Part shown: in pieces, positions 25,389 through 34,167 of the stretch
Layout: each line of letters starts with the position of its first letter
Position numbering within the stretch: the first letter of the stretch is position 1
Assembly: GCA_017434885.1 (NCBI GenBank)
Contig: JAFSGE010000024.1
Location: 1 to 39,977, forward strand
Direction of reading: 5' to 3'
DNA length: 39,977 nt
DNA from: Lachnospiraceae bacterium
Lineage (GTDB): Bacteria > Bacillota > Clostridia > Lachnospirales > Lachnospiraceae
Made by a program: the position numbers and the translations under genes
The notes under the pieces: model-generated
Seen by the model: only the letters and a program-made list of their open reading frames with translations
The model's database searches: none
Told to the model about the DNA's origin: nothing

Positions 25389-26432
25389 TCAGTAAAAAAA
25401 GTTCAGATACCATGATACGGGAAATGCTTTTCCTATATACCCAAGTATTGGCACCCATGTATCAATACGGAAAAATACCGGACACAAAAGTAATGACACA
25501 AGCAAAAGTACCGGTGCAACACTGTATACATTCTGCGCTGTTCTTAAAACAATTCCAAGAAGCCTTACAGTCACTTCCAACAAAACATAGTAACAAAGGA
25601 GCGCACCGACTTCCTTCAGCGGATTGTCAAATCCTCTTACGATAAGAATAAATATTCCTCCTGCCATAACACTTCCCGCAATTGCAACATGCAAACTACG
25701 ATTCCCGATGTTTTTCGCCTGCTTATGGGAAAGCATCTTATTTTGCCACCATAGTTCCTTGCTGTTCGCCAGTCCAAGCAGACTCAGAAAAAACATCATA
25801 ACTGCTCCGACTCCGCGCACGACATCAAGTCCTACCGTTTTCTCCTTTGCCTCTACTCCCACTTTTTCAAAATGAAAAGCAAATGTTTCTCCTCCCTGTT
25901 CACAATACTCCTTTAATTCCAGCAAGCGGTCAAGCTGCTTCTGCGCCAGCTCACCCGTGTTAAAATCACTTTGCAAAAACCATTCCTTAAGCACCTCATC
26001 GGAAAGCATTCCAAAAAGATGTGCAAAAACCACCTCATACGAAAGCTTATGCGCTCCGGACGATACTGAATAATAGAGCGGTATTTGTCTTCTGATTTTT
26101 CCCTGCAGTAAGTGTTCAAAGAAATCCTCCGGCAATACATAACCGCATTCCAAATTACCGTTTTTCACATCGCGAATCATTGTTTCTTCATCTTCATAAA
26201 GACAAAAATGAAAAATTCCCGACTCTTCTACCAATGAGCCAAACAATGTTTCTCCGTCTTCATCCAATGCACATATACCTATCTGCATTCCTTTAACGGT
26301 ATTCTCCTGCCCGGATACTCCAAGAGCCCTTATCAGAATTGCCAATATCAGAAAAATAAGCAGCGCAGAGCGATGTTTCAGCAGATATTGCTTCCACAAT
26401 ATTTTTTCTAACTGCAACCAATTTCCGTTCAT
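25389..26432 (-). CDS. ABC-2 type transporter permease (second permease)
   Basis: 347 residues. One N-terminal helix (about 22-40), a large extracytoplasmic domain (about 45-205) and about five C-terminal helices form the ABC-2 exporter layout seen in YhgE/Pip-like and NatB-like permeases. The C-terminal LLLCPVFFRIDTWVPILGYIGKAFPVSWYL resembles the conserved end of this group. The start overlaps the upstream permease by 4 bases (ATGA arrangement). It probably forms a heterodimer with that permease, driven by the ATPase at 27661. The substrate is unknown. Confidence 0.85.
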   Translation of the reverse strand: MNGNWLQLEKILWKQYLLKHRSALLIFLILAILIRALGVSGQENTVKGMQIGICALDEDGETLFGSLVEESGIFHFCLYEDEETMIRDVKNGNLECGYVLPEDFFEHLLQGKIRRQIPLYYSVSSGAHKLSYEVVFAHLFGMLSDEVLKEWFLQSDFNTGELAQKQLDRLLELKEYCEQGGETFAFHFEKVGVEAKEKTVGLDVVRGVGAVMMFFLSLLGLANSKELWWQNKMLSHKQAKNIGNRSLHVAIAGSVMAGGIFILIVRGFDNPLKEVGALLCYYVLLEVTVRLLGIVLRTAQNVYSVAPVLLLVSLLLCPVFFRIDTWVPILGYIGKAFPVSWYLNFFY

Positions 26433-27664
26433 TGCACATCTGCCTCCCTAATTGCTTTTTTTCCGCGGACAAAAAATATGCCTGCACCGGAAAGTAGTCC
26501 TATCACAGCACCTGATAGAAGACCAATTACATCAACATTCTCCACTTTTCCCTGAAAAGAACAGACAAGGATTTCCAGCACATCATGATAAGGCAGTACA
26601 CCACCTATCCGCTCAGCCCATACCGGAAGGAATACCGAAGGAATAAACATGCCGCACAAAAACATCATTGTCAGCAGCAATACCACCGCACATCCTAAGC
26701 CCATATTTCCGCTACCAGTCAGCCCTAAGATTAATCTGAAGAAAATACCCAAAAAACACAGTGCTGACATAAAAGTAATTAAGACCAATACCACCGCACT
26801 TTTTCTGCCCTCTGTCACCGCACAAAAAACCAAAACCGGACAACCAAGTGCAGTCCCTGCCACTGCAAAAGCAAGCGAAAACGCTATTGTATCCAAAAGA
26901 TATTGTCTGCCCCATCCAAGTCCTGATGCCGACAGCACTGAGGTAAGTGCATCGGGTGTTACCTTGGCATACCTGCCCATAACCACTCCCGCAAACGTCA
27001 AAAAGGCAATCATCACAGAAAGTGTATAGTAGGTCTGTATACTTACCTTTCCTACTGCCGTCACTTCCTCAAGTTCGAAAATAGCAGTCCTGTTTAATGC
27101 ATATTCCAAATAAGCATTATTCAAATAGTCTTCTGCTTCCCTGATATTTTCTTTCCGGTCCGTTTCCAGGCATAGCTCATCCGCTGCATAAATACCTGCC
27201 TGGGCAATAGAAAGCATTCTGCCGCCTGCCTTCGCCACTGCTTCAAACACTGCCGTTTCCATTTCACTTCCTGCACGGCTGAGTACAACTTTTGCCGGAA
27301 TATTATTTCCGTTCAAAATCCCCTCAAGAACACCTGCCGGAAGATATATTGCTGCATAAACTTCTCTTTTTTCAAGTGCTTTCCGAGCCTGTTCTTCACT
27401 CATTCTTTCAAAGCTGACGGACTCCTCAAAACTGTCCATTGCGCCTACAAAGCCTACCAGCATGTCCGTAACGGAATCGTCTTCTTCCGAAACTACTGCC
27501 ACGGTTATTTCCGAAAAAGAACTCTCTGCACTTAGCATTTTTACTGCCACGGCTGCGAACACCCCCATAACAGCGGCAAATATCAGGCTTTTTCCCAAAA
27601 TTGCCGGAAGCAGTTTTCCATATTTTTTACATTGCAATCCGAAAAATACCACACCGGCTCTCAT
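26429..27664 (-). CDS. ABC-2 type transporter permease (first permease)
   Basis: 411 residues. An N-terminal helix (about 21-43), an extracytoplasmic domain (about 45-210) and five or six C-terminal helices ending in the basic tail RGKKAIREADVQ. The soluble part contains EEQARKALEKREVYAAIYLPAGVLEGI, the pattern common in the first loop of ABC-2 permeases of the YhgE/ABC-2_membrane_3 type. It overlaps the ATPase gene by 4 bases and the next permease by 4 bases, so all three are translationally coupled and form one exporter. Confidence 0.86.
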   Translation of the reverse strand: MRAGVVFFGLQCKKYGKLLPAILGKSLIFAAVMGVFAAVAVKMLSAESSFSEITVAVVSEEDDSVTDMLVGFVGAMDSFEESVSFERMSEEQARKALEKREVYAAIYLPAGVLEGILNGNNIPAKVVLSRAGSEMETAVFEAVAKAGGRMLSIAQAGIYAADELCLETDRKENIREAEDYLNNAYLEYALNRTAIFELEEVTAVGKVSIQTYYTLSVMIAFLTFAGVVMGRYAKVTPDALTSVLSASGLGWGRQYLLDTIAFSLAFAVAGTALGCPVLVFCAVTEGRKSAVVLVLITFMSALCFLGIFFRLILGLTGSGNMGLGCAVVLLLTMMFLCGMFIPSVFLPVWAERIGGVLPYHDVLEILVCSFQGKVENVDVIGLLSGAVIGLLSGAGIFFVRGKKAIREADVQ

Positions 27665-28356
27665 ACACTTTCTTTCCTTTTGGTTTTCATATATCTTTCT
27701 ATCATTTCTTCTAGCGAAAGCGCTTTGTCTGCCAAAACAGTAACACCGTCAACAATTGCGTAGAGCGTATCACAGGCTTCAATTTCTCCCTTGTCATGAC
27801 TGCTGATTAAAACACTGCCCCCCTGTGCTGTAAACAGCTTGATATAATGTCCCAACTCCTCTTTAAACACCAGATCAAGTGCCGCACTGGGCTCATCCAT
27901 AATCAAAATACGTGGCCGGTTTACAAGTGCACATACAATCGCTACGCGCTTTTTCATTCCGCCCGAAAGTCTGCCGACTCTCTCCTTATAAAAATCCGTT
28001 ACCGAAAAATGATTACAAAGAGATTTTACATATTCTGCCTCCGGCTTCTTCCTGCTCAAAGATGCAAACAAAGCAATATTATCCTTTACAGACAATTCCT
28101 CGATTAATGCATTCTCCTGTGGAATATATCCCACTATCCCCGCCAAGTTATCTTTGCCATATCGATAAGGCTTTCCCTCTATCAGAATTTCACCGCCATC
28201 CGCTTTTTCACCGCCCGATAAAATCCGAAACAAAGTGGACTTGCCACAGCCGTTCGCACCAATGATTCCTGTACAGGTTCCTTTTTTCATCTCAAAGGAT
28301 ATCTCTTTTAATACTTGTTTTTTTCCGTAAGTTTTCTGTATTTTGATTACTTCCAT
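27661..28356 (-). CDS. ABC transporter ATP-binding protein
   Basis: 231 residues. All ATPase motifs are present: Walker A GANGCGKST, Q-loop GYIPQENAL, signature LSGGMKKRVAI, Walker B ILIMDEPSAALD and the H-loop SSHDKGE. It powers the two permeases translated right after it. CcmA/NatA-type exporters use this arrangement; substrate not deducible. No regulator or sensor gene is adjacent. Confidence 0.94.
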   Translation of the reverse strand: MEVIKIQKTYGKKQVLKEISFEMKKGTCTGIIGANGCGKSTLFRILSGGEKADGGEILIEGKPYRYGKDNLAGIVGYIPQENALIEELSVKDNIALFASLSRKKPEAEYVKSLCNHFSVTDFYKERVGRLSGGMKKRVAIVCALVNRPRILIMDEPSAALDLVFKEELGHYIKLFTAQGGSVLISSHDKGEIEACDTLYAIVDGVTVLADKALSLEEMIERYMKTKRKESV

Positions 28357-28382
28357 CTTATTTCCGCCTTATATTTCAAGAA

Positions 28383-28404
28383 AGGAGCAGCCGTTGCTGC
28401 TCCT
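28383..28404 (-). terminator. Hairpin after the acidic membrane protein gene
   Basis: AGGAGCAGC (28383-28391) pairs perfectly with GCTGCTCCT (28396-28404) around CGTT. The minus strand continues TTTCTTG, a weak T tract, so termination may be incomplete and the ABC genes could be partly read through. Confidence 0.65.
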
Positions 28405-28431
28405 ATCCCGTATGTCTGATTTATCTGCTTT

Positions 28432-30105
28432 TTAATAGAACATCTCATATGCTTCCATAATGATATCTGTCCATTCCTCCTCCGTCATGGTAAGGAAATT
28501 GATTTCTTCACCGTCAGGCTTCTCGATATCACCGGCTTCATTTACAATTACCATCTCACCGGAAAGCAGCTCTTCATCCTCAACCTCAAATGTGTCAACT
28601 TCGATTTCAAGTGTAGAATCATCTGTCTTTTCAAAGGTACCCATCAGGAACAGATAGCTCCATTCGTCTTCAAGGTATTCCATAGAAATTTCTCCGTCTT
28701 CAGGCGTATAACGCACATCAAGGATATAGCTTGTTCCGTAATCATCAATGATTTCATACTCTGCCTTGTACTTGCCGTCCTTCATAGAACCGCTTCTGAT
28801 AAGTTCAAAGTAGCCGTCATACTCAGAGCCAAGCTTCATTTCCATATTTTCCATAGGGAAGTTACCGCCTGCAAAAGTCCATTCAAATACAGTCTCCTCA
28901 CCGTCATGGTCTTCCATGTAAATCTGAACTACTTTTCCATCATGAAGATAAAATTCCATCTGCGCTTCTTCGTCACCCTCGTCACGAATTTCATCAATAA
29001 AATCTTCGATTTCATCAAGTGCATCATCAATATCTTCATCCATGGCTTCCATAGTCGTTTCCATGATATCCATTACTTCTTCATTTTCTGTATAAGCAGC
29101 CACTACTTCTTCAAACAATGTTGCTGTCTGCTCAGCAGTAAAAATCAAAGCATAGCCCTTACATTCTTCCTTCTCGCCGTTTACCTTAATCTTCTTGGAA
29201 TCAATCTTTTCAACTTCGATTTCCTTATAGAATTTATCCCATGCAGCTTTAATATCCTTAAGAAGCTGTTCAGAAGCCTCTTCGGAAAGTTCTTCTGCTG
29301 CTTCTGTATCTAAAGATTCCACAAGCAGTTCTGCAGATTCTTCATCAATCATTCCGTTGTCAACCATGACCCAGATATCATCCTCAATGGTTTCAAGATC
29401 CATAAAGAATACATAGTCAAACAATTCGGGCAATGCAACAAAGAGCTGTGTCTCTGTAAAGTAGCCTTCCAATTCCACAAAAGAGCTTCCAGCCATGCTG
29501 ATATCCATCCACAAATCGCTTTCTTCTTCTGTGGCATTCATTTCCATTTCAAAGCCGATACCTTCAGGAAGTTCAAACTCAGCCTCAACGGAATATTCTT
29601 TGTCCTTGAACATTCCTTCATACTGCTCTGTCATCCAAACTTCTTTGAGATAATCACCGCTTTCGGAAAATGTTGCTTTCATTGCTTTTGCAATTTCTGT
29701 TTTCTTGTTACCGAATAATCCTGAAAATGCAATTGCTACAATTGCAATAATCAGTACTGCTGCAACAGCAACAAGCGCAATTGCTACCTTTGTTGCAGAA
29801 TTATTCTTTTTAGGTTCCTCCGGAATGGGTGATGCAGCCTGTGCGCCAAACGGATTTGCCTGTGCAGATTGCTCCTGCGCAGATTCCTCTGTCATAAATT
29901 GCTCCTGTACCGGTTCTTCTGCAACTGCTTCAGTCACCACAACATCTGCTGCACTGTCTGTTACCTGTGCAGTCTCTGCTACGCTGCTTGCTGTATTTGC
30001 CAGATACGGATTTGTTTCTTCCTGAACCTTGGCAGTTTCCTGTACTACTTCAGACTGAACAGCTTCCTGCTCTGTTGTCTGATTTTCCTTTGTTTCTTCA
30101 AACAT
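28432..30105 (-). CDS. Acidic single-pass membrane protein of unknown function
   Basis: 557 residues, family not recognised. Residues 1-100 are a Glu/Gln/Ala/Val-rich low-complexity cytoplasmic region with two similar short motifs (ETNPYLAN and QANPFGAQ). One membrane helix (about 106-131) is followed by a large, very acidic extracytoplasmic domain (about 135-557) with an acidic helical stretch (EAMDEDIDDALDEIEDFIDE) and beta-rich segments (GYFELIRSGSMKDGKYKAEY). The absence of a signal cleavage site and the orientation suggest a type II membrane protein. The acidic domain could bind cations or cell-wall material. No catalytic motif was seen. Confidence 0.85.
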   Translation of the reverse strand: MFEETKENQTTEQEAVQSEVVQETAKVQEETNPYLANTASSVAETAQVTDSAADVVVTEAVAEEPVQEQFMTEESAQEQSAQANPFGAQAASPIPEEPKKNNSATKVAIALVAVAAVLIIAIVAIAFSGLFGNKKTEIAKAMKATFSESGDYLKEVWMTEQYEGMFKDKEYSVEAEFELPEGIGFEMEMNATEEESDLWMDISMAGSSFVELEGYFTETQLFVALPELFDYVFFMDLETIEDDIWVMVDNGMIDEESAELLVESLDTEAAEELSEEASEQLLKDIKAAWDKFYKEIEVEKIDSKKIKVNGEKEECKGYALIFTAEQTATLFEEVVAAYTENEEVMDIMETTMEAMDEDIDDALDEIEDFIDEIRDEGDEEAQMEFYLHDGKVVQIYMEDHDGEETVFEWTFAGGNFPMENMEMKLGSEYDGYFELIRSGSMKDGKYKAEYEIIDDYGTSYILDVRYTPEDGEISMEYLEDEWSYLFLMGTFEKTDDSTLEIEVDTFEVEDEELLSGEMVIVNEAGDIEKPDGEEINFLTMTEEEWTDIIMEAYEMFY

Positions 30106-30148
30106 CTTTTTTCCTCCTCAACATTTACACATATATCGCATATCGAAC

Positions 30149-32410
30149 TTAGTCCGGATATACCAATTCTTCATAATTTGAAACCGGAACCGGCCTGGAG
30201 AAATAATATCCCTGCATCTGGTCACACTTAAGACTCATCAAATGGTCTGCCTGCTCCTTCGTTTCCACTCCCTCTGCAATTACACTCATTCCCATGCCAT
30301 GGGCCATACGGATAATACTTTCCAAAATATGCTTTTTACGGGACTCAATTCCCGATGCCGACAAAAACTTCAAGTCTGTCTTCAATACCTGAATCGGAAC
30401 ATCTTTGAGCATATTCAGGGACGAATATCCCGTACCAAAGTCATCCATCTCTACAATAAGTCCGCTTTCCTCCAAACTGTTAATTTCCGAAATTAACTGC
30501 TGAGGGTTGTCCATGTAAGCAGACTCGGTAATCTCTACCCGAATCATATCAGCTGTCAGCTCATACTTTTCTATCAGACTCATCAGTTTTTCAGCCACAC
30601 CGCCCTTAAGAAGGTCAGCTCTGGAAACATTGACTGAAATCGGAAGTATTTCCTTTCCTTCGTCAAGCCACTTTCTTTGCAGTTTACATACCTGTTCCCA
30701 AACATTTTCATCCAATTTAATAATAAATCCGTTACTCTCAAAAACAGGAATAAAATCTCCGGGTGGTATTAAACCTTTGGTCGGACTGTTCCAACGCACA
30801 AGTGCCTCTGCACCGCAAATCCGGTTTTCTTTGTAATCATACTGGGGTTGCAAATATACAACAAACTCTTCGTTTTCCAGCGCTTCCTTCATGGAAGATA
30901 TAATTTCCTGTTCTTTCAGGCTCTTCTGTCTGATTTTATCATCATAATATGTAACACAATTATTATAATTTCCCTTGATAAGCTTTTGCGCCATCTGCGC
31001 GCAATCCACCATTCGTGCCACAGGTATTGTCTTGTCCCTGACTACATATATACCGTAGTACAAATAAAGTTCTACGGGAATAATACGTTTCTTTTTGTAC
31101 TTCTTTGTATAAAATTCTTTAATCAGTTCTTCCTTATGAGGCATAAACAGTATAAAGTTATCACCGCTTATTCTGCCACACAAACCGTTGCATCCCTGCA
31201 TCATTGCTTCCAGTTCATAAGCTGTTGCACAAAGAAGCTCATCACATTTCGCATAACCGAACATTTCATTGAACAGCTTAAATTTGTACACGTCCATAAA
31301 TACCAGACAGTATTCTTCTTTTTCAATATCTATCGTTTTTAGACGAGCCTCTACCTGTTCATAAAATGCCTTTTCCGACAAAACACCTGTCAGACTGTCA
31401 TGCTCAAACAGATATTTAATCTCATGCCTTTTTTCTCTTTCCTGCTTGGCAATCTTCCGTTCCCGAATCATCAGATAAATGAAAAATACCAATACCGCGA
31501 ACATCACAACAGTCAGCATAATATACGATGCCCTTGCATTTCCCATTGCCTGCTCATAAATCTGCGCTTCCGGCAATACAGACACAATATACCAGTCATT
31601 AATTCCAAGCGGCACAAAAAATGTATGTCTGAGTTCTCCGCGATATTCATACACAGCCTGTCCGCTCTGTCCGTTACGCATCTGCGCCATAATCTGGTCC
31701 TTACTGTTAACGGAAAACTCTGACTCCTCCAATATCTCAGAGAACCCACCTTCCTTGGTAATACCGGGATTATGCCCCTCCATTACCGCCACAGCTTCCT
31801 TGGTTCCGATAATATAATTACCGTCAGAATCACATATGTAAGACATATTGCTGATGCCGGACATGGTACTTTCAAACAGTGCCCTAAACTCTTCCGAATC
31901 ATAAATTCCGAGAAGAACACCCTTGATTTCTTCTCTAATCACTACCGGCACCGCCATTGCCACTCTGCTTTGGTCATCAATCGGACTGTCATCAATATAC
32001 TGAATTACGTTATTTCCCTTCATTGCCTGTTGAAAATAATATCGGAAATCAACATTCACTTCTTCTCCGTCATTACGATATAAATCTCCGTCTTCATAGG
32101 CAAAACATGCCATTGTAAAATCTGTGTTTCTGGCACAACGGTCAAGCTTATCAAGAATAAGTTCTTTACTGTTTAAATCAACCTGAGTAAAAGATGCACC
32201 GTATCCTTCAAGCACAGCAAGCTGTGCCTGCATTTTTTCATTCAATGTAGACACGTGGTTTTCCGCCTGCACTTTTAATTCCGTTTCCATTCGCTGTACG
32301 GTAGACTTCCAGCTCATGGCAGTTCCGAGACTGCTCACTACCGCAATAACCAACAACAGAATTGCAGGAATAATAATATTCAGTTTGGAATGTTTTGTCT
32401 TTGTTCTCAC
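30149..32410 (-). CDS. Cache sensor protein with degenerate GGDEF and intact EAL domain
   Basis: 753 residues. A membrane helix (about 11-31), an extracytoplasmic Cache-type sensor domain (about 40-290), a second helix (about 296-316), a GGDEF domain and an EAL domain. The GGDEF active motif is replaced by SGDNF, so cyclase activity is unlikely. The EAL domain keeps the catalytic set GAEALVRW, NVSRADL, EITESAY, MDDFGTGYSSL and IAEGVET, so it should degrade c-di-GMP in response to an external signal. The start is GTG at 32410 with AAGGT upstream. It lies alone between a hypothetical gene and rpsR. Confidence 0.93.
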   Translation of the reverse strand: MRTKTKHSKLNIIIPAILLLVIAVVSSLGTAMSWKSTVQRMETELKVQAENHVSTLNEKMQAQLAVLEGYGASFTQVDLNSKELILDKLDRCARNTDFTMACFAYEDGDLYRNDGEEVNVDFRYYFQQAMKGNNVIQYIDDSPIDDQSRVAMAVPVVIREEIKGVLLGIYDSEEFRALFESTMSGISNMSYICDSDGNYIIGTKEAVAVMEGHNPGITKEGGFSEILEESEFSVNSKDQIMAQMRNGQSGQAVYEYRGELRHTFFVPLGINDWYIVSVLPEAQIYEQAMGNARASYIMLTVVMFAVLVFFIYLMIRERKIAKQEREKRHEIKYLFEHDSLTGVLSEKAFYEQVEARLKTIDIEKEEYCLVFMDVYKFKLFNEMFGYAKCDELLCATAYELEAMMQGCNGLCGRISGDNFILFMPHKEELIKEFYTKKYKKKRIIPVELYLYYGIYVVRDKTIPVARMVDCAQMAQKLIKGNYNNCVTYYDDKIRQKSLKEQEIISSMKEALENEEFVVYLQPQYDYKENRICGAEALVRWNSPTKGLIPPGDFIPVFESNGFIIKLDENVWEQVCKLQRKWLDEGKEILPISVNVSRADLLKGGVAEKLMSLIEKYELTADMIRVEITESAYMDNPQQLISEINSLEESGLIVEMDDFGTGYSSLNMLKDVPIQVLKTDLKFLSASGIESRKKHILESIIRMAHGMGMSVIAEGVETKEQADHLMSLKCDQMQGYYFSRPVPVSNYEELVYPD

Positions 32411-32564
32411 ACTTTACCAACCTTATATTATGACATAACTCCCCTAGTGTAAGCATTATAACATATAAAAAAGAAAAAACCAACTACAATCTATTTTCGG
32501 TTATTTGGCACTATTTCTTTCAGTCGTTTGGCTTTTACCTTTTCAGTCATTTGGTGCATACAAT

Positions 32565-32608
32565 AAAAAAGCCTCTAAGCACCACAAATACGGTACTTAA
32601 AGGCTTTT
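32565..32608 (-). terminator. Terminator of the rpsF-ssb-rpsR operon
   Basis: AAAAGCCT (32567-32574) pairs with AGGCTTTT (32601-32608), with further pairing inside. The minus strand continues with TTTTTTATT. Confidence 0.85.
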
Positions 32609-32636
32609 AGTTCGTTTTGCTTAATACGCTTAAGGA

Positions 32637-32900
32637 TTAGTCCTGAACGTAAGGCATCAAAGCGATATGACGTGCTCTCTTGATTGCAACTGTAAGAGCT
32701 CTCTGATGCTTTGCACAGTTTCCTGTAATTCTTCTGGGAAGGATTTTTCCTCTCTCAGATACGTATCTTTTTAACTTATTTACGTCTTTGTAATCAATTA
32801 CGTTATCTTTTCCACAAAATACGCAAACTTTTTTTCTTCTGCGGATTCCGCCTTTTCTTCTCATGGGAGAATCAGACTTCTCAGCTTTATTGAATGCCAT
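32637..32900 (-). CDS. rpsR: 30S ribosomal protein S18 (zinc-binding form)
   Basis: 87 residues. The family core [21 protein letters not shown] and [20 protein letters not shown] is present. Cys26, Cys29, Cys62 and His65 (VCVFCGK, GNCAKH) form a likely zinc site, marking the Cys-containing paralogue type rather than the zinc-free type. Last gene of the rpsF-ssb-rpsR operon, the usual order in Bacillota. Confidence 0.98.
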   Translation of the reverse strand: MAFNKAEKSDSPMRRKGGIRRRKKVCVFCGKDNVIDYKDVNKLKRYVSERGKILPRRITGNCAKHQRALTVAIKRARHIALMPYVQD

Positions 32901-32948
32901 AATATATGCCTCCTATCTTACTATCCATGACTTAACGCCATGTCCAAC

Positions 32949-33401
32949 TTAGTTAAAGGGCAGTTCCTCGTCAATTCCGTCAGGAATGTTCATGAAACCG
33001 TCACCTGCGCCGCTAGGTTCAAACGTTCTGTTGTTATTACCTCCGGCAAACCCTCCGTCACCGCCTGAGCTGTTTTTGCTCTCAGCGAATTCCTGTTCCT
33101 CTACAACAACATCTGTTGTATAGATTTTCACACCGTCTTTGTTGGTGTAACTGCCTGTCTGGATACGACCTGTAATTGCAATCTTGGTACCTTTTCTGAA
33201 GTACTTCTCTGCAAACTCACCGGCTCTTCCAAAAGCAACACATCCGATAAAGTCCGCTGACTGGTCATCACCACCGTTATTACGGCTAAATCTACGGTCA
33301 ACAGCAAGTGTGTATCTGGCGATTGCCATAGCATTTTCACCCTGGGAGTATCTCACCTCAGGATCTCTGGTCAAGCGCCCCATAAGTATAACCTTGTTCA
33401 T
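32949..33401 (-). CDS. ssb: Single-stranded DNA-binding protein
   Basis: 150 residues. The OB fold (about 1-105) begins MNKVILMGRLTRDPEVRYSQ and includes FIGCVAFGRAGEFAEKYFRKGT. A Gly/Asn/Ser-rich flexible linker leads to the acidic tip DGIDEELPFN. The protein-interaction tip normally ends in Phe; here one Asn follows the Pro-Phe. It sits between rpsF and rpsR. Confidence 0.97.
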   Translation of the reverse strand: MNKVILMGRLTRDPEVRYSQGENAMAIARYTLAVDRRFSRNNGGDDQSADFIGCVAFGRAGEFAEKYFRKGTKIAITGRIQTGSYTNKDGVKIYTTDVVVEEQEFAESKNSSGGDGGFAGGNNNRTFEPSGAGDGFMNIPDGIDEELPFN

Positions 33402-33452
33402 ACATTCTCTCCTTCGGTACGCTGTGCATCCTCAGGATACACTACATACACT

Positions 33453-33743
33453 CTATTCCTCGTCCTGTTTTACGATTAAAAATCTTACGACGTTATCCAT
33501 GATACGAATACGGTTTTCAATTTCAACCGGAGCAGTGGTTTCTGCATCAAACTGAATGAAGTAATAGAAAGCTTCTTTCATCTTCTGAACTTCATAAGCC
33601 AGTCTCTTCTTACCCCAGTCGTCAACGTTTGTGATTGTACCGCCAAATCTTTCGATTAAAGCTTTACATTTGTCAACAACTGCTGCTCTTTCATCATCTT
33701 CGATTTTCGCACTAACAACAACGGCTAATTCATATTTGCTCAT
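33453..33743 (-). CDS. rpsF: 30S ribosomal protein S6
   Basis: 96 residues. MSKYELAVVVSAKIEDDERA, then IERFGGTITNVDDWGKKRLAYEVQKMKEAFYYFIQFD is the S6 pattern. It binds S18 and 16S rRNA in the platform. First gene of the operon, with an AGGAGG ribosome binding site and a leader of roughly 95 bases. Confidence 0.98.
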   Translation of the reverse strand: MSKYELAVVVSAKIEDDERAAVVDKCKALIERFGGTITNVDDWGKKRLAYEVQKMKEAFYYFIQFDAETTAPVEIENRIRIMDNVVRFLIVKQDEE

Positions 33744-33845
33744 GCTTCGTTACCTCCTTTTGGTCTCTGGCCCCTGCTTTTTCAGGAGCAAGGAAAATGT
33801 TTTGTCCCTTTTGGGAAAATGTCTGCTTCTATATAAGACGCAAAC

Positions 33846-33854
33846 AATATACCA
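33846..33854 (-). promoter_or_regulatory. Extended -10 promoter of rpsF
   Basis: On the minus strand TGGTATATT (33854-33846) fits an extended -10 element (TGnTATAAT); no good -35 box lies at the proper distance. The leader downstream contains a CCTTGC/GCAGGG hairpin just ahead of the ribosome binding site. Confidence 0.4.
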
Positions 33855-33939
33855 CGAATTAAAATGATACCATAAAGTTTTGGGTTTTGCAAGGGATTCC
33901 CTCAAACTTTTTCTAACTTTTTGCCGGTATTTTTGCTGT

Positions 33940-34146
33940 TTAGTTCCGTGTTTCCCCGGCAGCTTTATTACTCTGTATAACCTCTTTCACATTCTTCTCC
34001 ACCTGTCTGCGTGGTGTCATAATCTGATGCCCGCAACCTAAGCATTTCAGTCTGAAGTCCGCACCGATTCTTAAAACCTCCCACTCCTTACTTCCGCAGG
34101 GATGTGGCTTTTTTAGTTTCAGAATATCACCAATCTGAATTTCCAT
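33940..34146 (-). CDS. DUF951 family protein
   Basis: 68 residues starting MEIQIGDILKLKKPHPCGS; GAGGAG lies upstream of the ATG at 34146, preferred over a GTG at 34164. The pattern KKPHPCGSKEWEVLRIGADFRLKCLGCGH is the DUF951 signature, with Cys residues (PCG, CLGCGH) that may bind metal. It ends RRQVEKNVKEVI, as is usual. The function is not established; homologues are widespread in Bacillota. It follows the sirtuin gene by 21 bases. Confidence 0.92.
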   Translation of the reverse strand: MEIQIGDILKLKKPHPCGSKEWEVLRIGADFRLKCLGCGHQIMTPRRQVEKNVKEVIQSNKAAGETRN

Positions 34147-34167
34147 ATTCGCTAATCTCCTCACTGC

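Noticed and set aside
33744-33845. S6:S18 autoregulatory RNA in the rpsF leader
   Set aside because: A hairpin is present before the ribosome binding site, but I could not place the conserved binding motif with confidence; a covariance model search would decide.
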